Positions 55,880 through 64,000 of a DNA stretch of 64,000 nt are shown here, in pieces (within the stretch, counting starts at the first letter, position 1; each line of letters begins with the position of its first letter). This DNA is from Prochlorococcus sp. AG-409-M05 (GTDB taxonomy: Bacteria > Cyanobacteriota > Cyanobacteriia > PCC-6307 > Cyanobiaceae), in assembly GCA_003215435.1 (NCBI GenBank), contig QCKJ01000003.1:124001-188000 (forward strand), read 5' to 3'. Both the position numbers and the translations under genes were made by a program. The notes below the pieces were generated by a model. It made no database searches, was not told the origin of the DNA, and saw only the letters and a program-made list of their open reading frames with translations.

Positions 55880-56341
55880 ATGAAAATCCCAGTTTTTCAA
55901 AGGATACTTGCAATTCTAATTTACCTGCTTCCTTGGAGTGATTCAATCCCATTTGGGTGGCATTTATTTCAAATATTTCCAACGCTGAGATTACTAATCA
56001 TTCCCGCCACCCCTATTTTCATCCTAAAGCAAGCAATCCCTTTTGGCAGTTTAATATTATTCTTTCTGCTTTTTATAGGTGTTATACGCAATCAAAATGT
56101 TCCTTATTACCTGCGCTTTAATGCCTTACAGGCACTATTACTTGACATAATCATTGTTTTATTGAGTTATGCATTAAGAATACTAATAGCGCCAATTGGA
56201 AGCAGTCTAATTCTGAGGGCTTTCTCCAGTACATTGTTAATTAGCATGCTCACAATAATGATCTTTATAATTATCGAAAATATTCAAGGGAAAGAACCAG
56301 ACCTGCCAGCCATCACTCAAGCTGTTCGGATGCAACTCTAA
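55880..56341 (+). CDS. Tic20-like membrane protein
   Basis: 153 aa, 4-TM pattern; VPYYLRFNALQALLLDIIIVL typical of the Tic20/Ycf60 family. Confidence 0.8.
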   Translation: MKIPVFQRILAILIYLLPWSDSIPFGWHLFQIFPTLRLLIIPATPIFILKQAIPFGSLILFFLLFIGVIRNQNVPYYLRFNALQALLLDIIIVLLSYALRILIAPIGSSLILRAFSSTLLISMLTIMIFIIIENIQGKEPDLPAITQAVRMQL

Positions 56342-56373
56342 GTGGAAAGCACCATGAAGAGATAATGTAGTTA

Positions 56374-56414
56374 ATCCGTCGCTCATTTCGATGAGCCTTA
56401 TGTCCTAGTCGGAT
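56374..56414 (+). promoter_or_regulatory. Candidate rpsF 5' leader structure
   Basis: ATCCG (56374-56378) complementary to CGGAT (56410-56414), enclosing hairpin GCTCA(56381-85)/TGAGC(56392-96), directly before the rpsF ATG at 56421. Confidence 0.4.
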
Positions 56415-56420
56415 CTCCAA

Positions 56421-56849
56421 ATGACTATTCAGCCCTACTACGAAACAATGTACATTCTCCGTCCGGATATCCCGGAGGAAGAAGTAGAGAGCCATCTAAA
56501 AAAATACAGCGAAATCCTCGTAAAAGAAGGTGCAGAGGTTCTCGATAACCAAATGAGAGGCAAAAGAAGACTTGCCTACACAATTTCAAAACACAAGGAA
56601 GGAATTTATGTCCAGCTAAGTCATCAAGGAGATGGTCAACAAGTATTTGCTCTAGAAAAAGCCATGCGGCTCAGTGAAGATGTGATTAGGTATCTCACAA
56701 TCAAGCAAGAAGGTCCACTACCAACACCTCGACCAACACCTTCTCCGAATCCAAGCGAACCAGCAACAGCTAAAGAAAATTCAGAGAATAAAGAAAAAGC
56801 AACTGACAATAATCCAGCCTCCGAACCTGCTAATGAAGAAAGCAACTAA
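56421..56849 (+). CDS. rpsF: 30S ribosomal protein S6 with low-complexity C-terminal extension
   Basis: 142 aa; [43 protein letters not shown]; Pro-rich then acidic tail. Confidence 0.95.
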   Translation: MTIQPYYETMYILRPDIPEEEVESHLKKYSEILVKEGAEVLDNQMRGKRRLAYTISKHKEGIYVQLSHQGDGQQVFALEKAMRLSEDVIRYLTIKQEGPLPTPRPTPSPNPSEPATAKENSENKEKATDNNPASEPANEESN

Positions 56850-58069
56850 ATAGGTTTATTTTTGTCATCTTTTTTCCTTAATGCTGACCAAAGTCGAGTT
56901 GGAAGTCCCCATACATAAATAAAGCCCTTTGCCGCTTGATGATCAAAAATATCGTCCCTTCCATAAGTAGCCATTTCTGATGAATAAAGGCTGGTATCAG
57001 ATCTTCTGCCAATAACAATACAATTTCCTTTATGTAATTTTAAGCGAACTGTGCCATTTACATCTACTTGAGTTCGCTCAAAGAAACCATCTATCGCTTC
57101 CTTTAAAGGACCAAACCAAAGGCCCTGATATACCAAATCGGCCCATTTAGATTCTAAATTTCTTTTCATGCTAAGAACATCTCCTGACAAAGTTAGGCTT
57201 TCCATTTCCTGGTGAGCATTAATAAGAAGAAGCAAGCCAGGAGTTTCATAAATCTCCCTGCTTTTAATACCTACGACACGATTCTCAATGATGTCAAGTC
57301 GACCAAAACCATGTCTACCAGCAATCTGATTTGCTTCCTTGATCATCTCTACTGGTTTTAAAAAAACACCATCTAGCGCAACTGGATTACCACAATCAAA
57401 AGTAATCTCGAGTTCTTCTCCCTCCTCAGGTGAGTCATCTATAGAAGCAGTCATTGAAAAGACATCTTCTAATGGTGGTGTCATCAGATCTTCAAGAGGA
57501 CCTGCCTCAACACTTCGACCCAGCAAATTAAGGTCTATCGAATAAGGAGACTTTTTACTCACTGGAGCAGGAATACCACAGCGCTCTCCATAAGCAATTG
57601 TCTCTTCTCTACTCATGCCCCATTCCCTAGCAGGCGTAAGGACCATTAAATCGGGCGCCAAAGAAGCAATTGCAATGTCAAATCGCACCTGATCATTCCC
57701 TTTCCCTGTACAGCCATGTGCAACTGCATCCGCCCCTTGATCACGAGCAACCTTTACTAATTGCTGTGCAATTAATGGCCTTGCAAGGGCTGTAGAAAGT
57801 GGATATTTCCCCTCATAAAGAGCATTGGCTCTAATCGCAGGAAACGCAAAGTTTTCTATAAATGGCTGAATCAAATCACCTACTAAAGAAACGGTTGCTC
57901 CTGAATCCAAAGCTTTTTGACGAATTAATTGCAGTTCATCTCCTTGCCCAAGATCTGCTGCAAACGTAATAACCTCTTCAACTCCCCATTCTTTCTTCAA
58001 AAAAGGGATACAAACACTAGTATCGACCCCACCTGAATAAGCAAGTACGACTTTTTTAGCTCGCCCCAT
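56846..58069 (-). CDS. argG: Argininosuccinate synthase
   Basis: 407 aa; [32 protein letters not shown]. Confidence 0.98.
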   Translation of the reverse strand: MGRAKKVVLAYSGGVDTSVCIPFLKKEWGVEEVITFAADLGQGDELQLIRQKALDSGATVSLVGDLIQPFIENFAFPAIRANALYEGKYPLSTALARPLIAQQLVKVARDQGADAVAHGCTGKGNDQVRFDIAIASLAPDLMVLTPAREWGMSREETIAYGERCGIPAPVSKKSPYSIDLNLLGRSVEAGPLEDLMTPPLEDVFSMTASIDDSPEEGEELEITFDCGNPVALDGVFLKPVEMIKEANQIAGRHGFGRLDIIENRVVGIKSREIYETPGLLLLINAHQEMESLTLSGDVLSMKRNLESKWADLVYQGLWFGPLKEAIDGFFERTQVDVNGTVRLKLHKGNCIVIGRRSDTSLYSSEMATYGRDDIFDHQAAKGFIYVWGLPTRLWSALRKKDDKNKPI

Positions 58070-58219
58070 TAAATGATCTCATGCCCAACAAATATACGAT
58101 TTAACATTCAGAGTTGAAAGCTTATCCAAAGAGCGTAAAAAACGAATGAGAAACTTTTTGATATTCAAAGCACGCCATTACCATCTTGGATGAATCACAC
58201 GAAAAAGGCAATGCGTGTA

Positions 58220-58545
58220 AAAACCGATTGCACAAACATCAAAAGTGGAGGAACCTTTAATTAATCGAACACGGAGGCGTCCATGGACGACACGCCACCT
58301 GAGAATCTCTAGAAGCAGCTGACTGCGGCCCCTGCTCCAACAGTCTTAACCTAAAAGTGGGCTTTCGTCTGATGCGACATTTATAAGGTGCGTCAATTCA
58401 GTCGATACTCCTCTGCATCGTGATAGGTGCCCTTAAAGGAGAACAAGCTCAACACCTGGAACTCTGGCCCCAGGTGCCAATTTTCAGAAGCTTCGAAACT
58501 TTTCAAACCAATAAAAACCGACTCCATTAAGGGGTCGGTTTTTTT
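58220..58545 (+). ncRNA. Candidate non-coding RNA gene (boundaries approximate)
   Basis: Locally GC-rich, multi-hairpin, no substantial ORF; ends with a strong plus-strand rho-independent terminator although the flanking upstream gene (argG) is on the minus strand. Confidence 0.45.
58513..58545 (+). terminator. Rho-independent terminator (possibly bidirectional)
   Basis: ACCGACTCC-ATTAA-GGGGTCGGT stem-loop followed by T7. On plus the stem is complete with one U-G pair; on minus there is a C-A mismatch. Confidence 0.8.
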
Positions 58546-58747
58546 AATCAGAAGTAGAAAATCCCTCAAAAGCTATCCAAATTCCCAAAATAATTGAAGG
58601 GAAAAACAACAAAGTCAAAACCAGAAAAGGCCTAATAACAAAAGGGTCAGGATGATAAGAGCCCCAAACCCTTAAAGCAAAGCTCAACAAGGCTGCCAGG
58701 CCTAAAGAAAGAAACAATAAAAAAGACTTAGAAAACAAGGAGCGCAA
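58544..58747 (-). CDS. Hypothetical two-TM membrane protein
   Basis: 67 aa MRSLFSKSFLLFLSLGLAALLSFALRVWGSYHPDPFVIRPFLVLTLLFFPSIILGIWIAFEGFSTSD; stop abuts the terminator hairpin. Confidence 0.65.
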   Translation of the reverse strand: MRSLFSKSFLLFLSLGLAALLSFALRVWGSYHPDPFVIRPFLVLTLLFFPSIILGIWIAFEGFSTSD

Positions 58748-58795
58748 AAAGCAAGTTCATGGTCTATGTTGACTTATTGAATGAATTTGATAGCA

Positions 58796-59071
58796 ATGAG
58801 CGGCCTCAATAAGGTCAACCTAAGTTCCCTTGACGATATTAATCCTGCACTTACGCGGTATGGGAGAACAGAACCAGCCCCTGTACTTCCACTTCGGGAG
58901 GAACCAGACCTACTTTCATGGCTTGAAGCCAGTGGGCGTCTAGTAGCAGATGAAGAATCAGAGTCTCCGGAAATTAATACCGTTGAAGAGGAAGAACTAT
59001 CTGCTTTGATGGGAGAAAAAGAAGATTACAAAGGAGATGAGGAGCAAACCGAGGAGGAATGGGAAAACTGA
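58796..59071 (+). CDS. DUF3134-like acidic protein
   Basis: Likely start is the internal Met of ORF 58781..59071: MSGLNKVNLSSLDDINPALTRYGRTEPAPVLPLREEPDLLSWLEASGRL..., acidic tail. Confidence 0.7.
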   Translation: MSGLNKVNLSSLDDINPALTRYGRTEPAPVLPLREEPDLLSWLEASGRLVADEESESPEINTVEEEELSALMGEKEDYKGDEEQTEEEWEN

Positions 59072-59096
59072 ATTGATCATATTTAGCTAAACGGCA

Positions 59097-60203
59097 ATGA
59101 AGTTGCCGATTCAGACATTAAAAGTTCAATTCGATCTAGCGAAAGGAAAGTTTCCTGCTGGTCTGGTTGCTTTTATAGTTTTCACCTCAAGCTTTATCTC
59201 AGATCGCTTCATACCCAACAGCTTCCTAAGTTTCCCTCTAATAATTTCAACACTGATTTCAGCAATAGTTACCCAATGGGGCATTCCCAAACTTGCTTTA
59301 TTTCATATAAATCAATCAATTAGAAAAGAAGGGCCTAAATCACATCAAAAAAAATCTGGAACACCCACAATGGGAGGTCTATTAGTAGTTCCTATCGGTG
59401 TAGTGATTGGAAGTTTAATTAGCGTCCGAGGGACAAGTAGTGAGCAATTAATTGCATTAGGGTGTATTACCCTTAGCTACATGTTTATAGGTGGCTTAGA
59501 TGACTTAAGAAGTATCACTTTAAATACGAATACAGGCCTTAGTCCTGAAAAAAAATTAATCCTACAAGGAATAGCTGCAAGTCTTTTCCTCGCTTTTGCA
59601 AACTGGAAGAACTGGATTAATTCAAGCATTGCAATGCCATTCGATTCCTCTATTGAATTAGGATTCCTAATATGGCCTTTAGCAATATTTGTCTTTCTAG
59701 CAGAAAGTAATTCAACCAATCTCACTGATGGCTTAGATGGACTCGCAAGTGGTTGTTCTGTTCTTGTTTTTACTGGCTTGGCAATAGAGCTAATGCTACG
59801 AGGCAATGAAGGTAACCCTGCAATAGCTGGGTACTGCATGGCAATGGCTGGAACATGGATAGGCTTCCTCATCCACAATCAACATCCAGCTAAAGTTTTT
59901 ATGGGGGATACCGGTTCGTTAGCAATAGGAGCTGCTTTAACAGGAGTTGCTCTTCTAGCTAATAGCTTATGGCCACTATTGATAATGGGAGGAGTATTTG
60001 CTGCAGAATCAATATCTGTAATCCTGCAAGTATCTATTTTTAAAATCACTAAACAAATAAATGGTCAGGGATATCGACTACTAAAAATGGCGCCACTACA
60101 TCATCATTTTGAATTATCAGGGGTAAATGAAAAGAACATAGTGCAAAGTTTTTGGATAGCGACATTAATCTGTATCCTATTAAGTCTCATAATCCGACAC
60201 TAA
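59097..60203 (+). CDS. mraY: Phospho-N-acetylmuramoyl-pentapeptide transferase
   Basis: 368 aa; [39 protein letters not shown]. Confidence 0.97.
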   Translation: MKLPIQTLKVQFDLAKGKFPAGLVAFIVFTSSFISDRFIPNSFLSFPLIISTLISAIVTQWGIPKLALFHINQSIRKEGPKSHQKKSGTPTMGGLLVVPIGVVIGSLISVRGTSSEQLIALGCITLSYMFIGGLDDLRSITLNTNTGLSPEKKLILQGIAASLFLAFANWKNWINSSIAMPFDSSIELGFLIWPLAIFVFLAESNSTNLTDGLDGLASGCSVLVFTGLAIELMLRGNEGNPAIAGYCMAMAGTWIGFLIHNQHPAKVFMGDTGSLAIGAALTGVALLANSLWPLLIMGGVFAAESISVILQVSIFKITKQINGQGYRLLKMAPLHHHFELSGVNEKNIVQSFWIATLICILLSLIIRH

Positions 60204-60219
60204 CTCTGATTTACCTTTT

Positions 60220-60468
60220 ATGAGTTACTTTACCTGGAAAGAAGCTGGCTTAACAAGCGATTGTTCGAGCCTAGAGGCAATGGCATCGCGATTTGAAGAA
60301 GCTGCAAAGTTAATGCGTCGAATGAGCAAAGATGGTTTTAAGCTAAGTCGAAAAAACAATAAACAAATAATCCAACATAAGAGTCATAATATTTTTAATT
60401 CTTGGGGCTTTATTAGTGAAGAACCTCCATATAGACAACTTGAGCTTATTGAAGATACTATAAAATAA
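60220..60468 (+). CDS. Hypothetical protein
   Basis: 82 aa ORF immediately downstream of mraY, same strand. Confidence 0.55.
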   Translation: MSYFTWKEAGLTSDCSSLEAMASRFEEAAKLMRRMSKDGFKLSRKNNKQIIQHKSHNIFNSWGFISEEPPYRQLELIEDTIK

Positions 60469-60512
60469 CGAAAATCTAAATCAAACTATTTAATTGATTA
60501 AATAGAATTAAA

Positions 60513-62693
60513 TCATCTCGAAAGGAATCGATAATGATTAAGACCATCTATTATGCCATTATGTTTAGATCTTGATGCAAAAAATACCCTTTGCTGATTT
60601 TTTAAACCCTCCAAAGAAGGATCATGTTCTGCAGGAACAACAGCAGCTATTAATCCTCTTATCAATTCACCATCTCCTTGTTCGCTAGCAATAACTACAA
60701 CTTTACTCAAAGACAAGCCCCATCGAAGAGAAAGATACCTAATGGCTTCTGTTCTAGAAGCACGCAGAGGTACAACATCCAAATACCAATGACAGCGTAG
60801 ATGTGGGGAAGCTGCTTGAGAACGTTGTCTCAGGCGTTTACGAACCAAAGGCAAAATCATTTCATCTGGACGTTTTAACAAATAACTAATTTTATAAGGG
60901 CCTTGATGTTCTAAATCCTGAAGAACAATGTAATCCTTTAAATCAGACAAAGCATTCTCTACATTCTCTCTTTGCCAATTAACAGAAATTGATGATCTCC
61001 ATAAATCATCTTGTTGATTTTGTTGCCCATAATAAATTTCAGTGCCTGATCTAGTAATCCAGACTGCAGGGTCAGGAAGATGAAGCTCTGCATATCTATA
61101 TCTCGCTAATTTTAAAGAGCGACCGGTTAAAACCCCTAATGCATGAGATTTTTCGGATTGATTCGAATCAAGGAACTCCCTTAAAGCTCTCAAATTCTCT
61201 TCTTCTTGCTTATCAAGACTGCTGTCCAAATCCAAAAGCAGCAAATTCTCACCAATAGGATTCGCCAAAGCATCCTGATTAATAACACTTGGTCTTATTG
61301 GAAGTGTCTTTAAGCGTTTTTTCATAAGTGCCAAATAACGACACACGTGCGCGTCCCAACTGAAATGTCTTGTTATTGCCTCAATCCCGTTCTCACTCCA
61401 TTTATCCCATTGATGTTGATCTGATCCAGCCTGTTCCAAGACGTCTTGCAATGCCTCTAGGTCAGTTACATCAACCAACATGCCATTTTTACATCGAGAT
61501 AAAATATCTCTGGGACCCCCATCATCTGTTGCTACAACAGGTAAACCAGAAGCTGCTGCTTCTAATAAAGTTAAACCAAATGGTTCAGTTAAAGCAGGAT
61601 TTACAAACAACCCATGTTGATTAGCTGCCCATCTATAAATAGCAGGAATCTGCTCTCTTCGATGATATTTTGGATAAGCAATTTTTCCATACAGATCAAA
61701 ACGATCAACTAAATCAAAAATCTGTTGAAAAACATCACGTTGTTGCTTCTCCTGGTGACGAAGATCATCACGACAACCTAATAAAAGAACCAAGTTATAC
61801 CGTTCACGCAACACGGACGACCGACCAAAGGTTTCTACCAATGCAGGAATATTCTTTCTCCGAACAGCTCTGGAAATAGCTAGCAAAGGAGGTAAAGAAG
61901 GATCTCGTAAAAAAGGAGTTAAAAAATCAAGTACTTCAGATGACTCTGACTTCAAAGTAGCTGTATGAAAGCGAGAAGAGTCAACACCAGGGGGCACAAC
62001 CTCTGCCCTATTCTGCTCGAAACATCCATAGCGTGAATATTGTTGTTCAGATTCTTGTTGAGTACTAGTAATAACTAAATCACTATGAGCAAGAGCAAGT
62101 TCTTCTGCATCTATACGGCGACTAATCGAATATGATTGTTCTATCTGATGGTGATCAACCCCTGCAGCAATAAGCCTTCTTTGCTTCTCCCTGCCTAAAG
62201 AATGTCCAGTGAAAATCAATGGAATACCTAGTCTCCTAGATACAAGAGCACCTACATACCCAGCATCTGCATAATGAGCATGTATCCAATCAGGGAAACT
62301 ATTTTGCTCTTGTAAACGATTAACTAACTGATCGGCTAAATCATCTAAATAAGGCCAAAGCAGCTCCTTTCGCAAATACCTCTTAGGGCCAAATGGAAGA
62401 CGAATGATATTTGCTCCTGGAACAATCTCTTCCTTTGGCTGGGAATAATCTATTGAAACTCTACGATCTTGAATTAAACGGGTGATTAACTCAACCTGAT
62501 CTACTTCAGGTCGCAAAGCTAACCCTTTTACCAATTCAAGGACATAAAGGGTTTGTCCACCAGTATCTGCATCACGGCCTAATTCAAGATCGCGAGACCT
62601 AAGTAGGCCATGGAGATTCAGATGTAAGAGTCGAAGACCCATCTGATCCCGGGATGAAAGTAGAAAGGTATTAAATGATTTTTCGCATTTCAA
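60513..62693 (-). CDS. Sucrose-phosphate synthase with SPP/HAD-like C-terminal domain
   Basis: 726 aa; LHLNLHGLLRSRDLELGRDADTGGQTLYVLELVKGLA, glycosyltransferase-1 EPFGLTLLEAAASGLPVVATDDGGPRDI, C-terminal HAD-like LLLDLDSSLD...GVLTGRS. Confidence 0.92.
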   Translation of the reverse strand: MKCEKSFNTFLLSSRDQMGLRLLHLNLHGLLRSRDLELGRDADTGGQTLYVLELVKGLALRPEVDQVELITRLIQDRRVSIDYSQPKEEIVPGANIIRLPFGPKRYLRKELLWPYLDDLADQLVNRLQEQNSFPDWIHAHYADAGYVGALVSRRLGIPLIFTGHSLGREKQRRLIAAGVDHHQIEQSYSISRRIDAEELALAHSDLVITSTQQESEQQYSRYGCFEQNRAEVVPPGVDSSRFHTATLKSESSEVLDFLTPFLRDPSLPPLLAISRAVRRKNIPALVETFGRSSVLRERYNLVLLLGCRDDLRHQEKQQRDVFQQIFDLVDRFDLYGKIAYPKYHRREQIPAIYRWAANQHGLFVNPALTEPFGLTLLEAAASGLPVVATDDGGPRDILSRCKNGMLVDVTDLEALQDVLEQAGSDQHQWDKWSENGIEAITRHFSWDAHVCRYLALMKKRLKTLPIRPSVINQDALANPIGENLLLLDLDSSLDKQEEENLRALREFLDSNQSEKSHALGVLTGRSLKLARYRYAELHLPDPAVWITRSGTEIYYGQQNQQDDLWRSSISVNWQRENVENALSDLKDYIVLQDLEHQGPYKISYLLKRPDEMILPLVRKRLRQRSQAASPHLRCHWYLDVVPLRASRTEAIRYLSLRWGLSLSKVVVIASEQGDGELIRGLIAAVVPAEHDPSLEGLKNQQRVFFASRSKHNGIIDGLNHYRFLSR

Positions 62694-62869
62694 ACATAAA
62701 GAAAGAATTAGAAAAAATGACTATTCAATCAAGCTCGCGAAAATCATTGCTATGAAAGGCTTTTCAAAAAAAGAAAAAGCAAAGAAAGTACAAATAATGG
62801 CAAATTGCTAAGAAAAATGCTTGGAGCCACTGCCAACCCGATTATTCAATCTGTAAAAACCAAGGATGT

Positions 62870-64000
62870 TTATGAAGAATGAGCAATCAAGACTTTTTTT
62901 AGATAGCTAGCGGTATAACTCGACGAAATATCTACTAGATCCTCTGGAGTACCTGTAGCTAAGACCTCTCCACCACGCTCTCCACCCTCAGGACCCAAAT
63001 CAATAATCCAATCTGAACAACGAATAACATCCAGATTGTGTTCTATCACAATAATTGAATTCCCTTTATCTACTAGACGCTGGATGACGTCCATTAATTT
63101 ATGCACATCATAAAAACTTAAACCGGTTGTTGGTTCATCAATCAAATAAAGAGTTTTACCAGTGGCTCTACGAGACAACTCTGTCGCGAGCTTAACTCTT
63201 TGAGCCTCTCCACCAGAAAGCGTTGGGGCAGGCTGACCAAGTTTTATATATCCCAAACCAACATCAACAAGAGTTCTTAAACGATCGGAAGCTTGAGGAA
63301 TCGCAGAAAAAACATTAGCTGCCTGTTCTACGGTCATTTCCAAGACATCTGCAATAGTGTGACCCTTATATCTCACTTGCAGAGTTTCACGATTAAAGCG
63401 AGCTCCCTTACAAACGTCACACTGAACATAAACATCTGGTAAAAAATTCATTTCAATGACATTTACTCCTTGACCGCGACAAGCCTCACACCTTCCGCCC
63501 TTGACATTGAAACTAAATTGACCGACCTGATAACCCCGTGCTTTGGCTTCGATCGAAGCAGCAAAAATCTGTCTAATAGGATCGAAAGCCCCTGTATATG
63601 TAGCAGGGTTAGAGCGTGGTGTACGACCTATAGGAGACTGGTCAATAACAATTACTTTATCGATTGATTTAATTCCACGTAACTCATCCAAGCCTTTCGG
63701 AAATGGGACCTTTAAACCCAAAGAGTGATTTAAAGCAGGATGCAGTAATTCATTAATTAGTGTACTTTTTCCACTCCCACTGACACCAGTGATGGCAACC
63801 AGTCGACCAAGAGGGAATTTAACATCTATATTTTTAAGATTATTTCTATGGCAATTGATTAAATGTAAAAATCTATCACCTGTATCACGGCGTTTAATAG
63901 GTGTAGGAATAGAAGCTCTACCACTTAAATATGCGCCAGTAAGAGAATCCTTTGCTTTCAACAATTGATTTATAGAACCTTCAGCAACAATTTTTCCTCC
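62870..64000 (-). CDS. uvrA: Excinuclease ABC subunit A, C-terminal part (truncated by window edge)
   Basis: [81 protein letters not shown]; the frame appears to continue to the window end. Confidence 0.97.
   Translation of the reverse strand, partial: GGKIVAEGSINQLLKAKDSLTGAYLSGRASIPTPIKRRDTGDRFLHLINCHRNNLKNIDVKFPLGRLVAITGVSGSGKSTLINELLHPALNHSLGLKVPFPKGLDELRGIKSIDKVIVIDQSPIGRTPRSNPATYTGAFDPIRQIFAASIEAKARGYQVGQFSFNVKGGRCEACRGQGVNVIEMNFLPDVYVQCDVCKGARFNRETLQVRYKGHTIADVLEMTVEQAANVFSAIPQASDRLRTLVDVGLGYIKLGQPAPTLSGGEAQRVKLATELSRRATGKTLYLIDEPTTGLSFYDVHKLMDVIQRLVDKGNSIIVIEHNLDVIRCSDWIIDLGPEGGERGGEVLATGTPEDLVDISSSYTASYLKKVLIAHSS

Noticed and set aside
58080-58560. Two-piece (permuted) tmRNA or RNase P RNA in the argG upstream region
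   Set aside because: No tag-peptide frame, T-loop/CCA-like acceptor end, or RNase P conserved cores could be recognised on either strand; left as an unclassified candidate ncRNA.

Overview
This 64 kb window looks like a chromosomal segment of a marine picocyanobacterium. It is most likely a low-light Prochlorococcus, inferred from the AT-rich composition, dense short spacers and core cyanobacterial gene content; no database search was run. It is almost entirely core metabolism. From left to right: two flavodiiron proteins (the first truncated by the window edge); a DctP/Q/M TRAP transporter; a MEKHLA / SWIM Zn-finger / SNF2-helicase cluster; alaS; speA; ndk; a thiO-like oxidase; gatB; coaE; argJ; a PfkB kinase; tRNA-Val(TAC); mazG; speE-speB; gcvT; aspS; a group-2-like sigma factor; pyrG-queE-queC-pabB-pabC; cobA; a TrpD-like protein; an MFS transporter; ppk1; a second group-2-like sigma factor; a DAHP synthase; acnB; a ClC channel; a B12/radical-SAM protein; an IctB/O-antigen-ligase-like protein; a second ThiO/DadA-like oxidase; dnaK; aroE; a Tic20-like protein; rpsF; argG; a DUF3134-like protein; mraY; sucrose-phosphate synthase; and uvrA (truncated). 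I saw no CRISPR array, prophage, IS element or rRNA. The best leads are: (1) two genes (48722 and 51798) whose conserved N-termini extend well upstream of any ATG/GTG/TTG and whose best start is an SD-preceded CTG; (2) a GC-rich, structured, protein-poor interval at about 58.2-58.55 kb that ends in a strong plus-strand terminator and may be an ncRNA gene, with a 9-codon mini-ORF behind a perfect GGAGG; (3) a 50-aa single-TM, basic-tailed small protein at 21765-21917 (-), below the cut-off of the ORF track.
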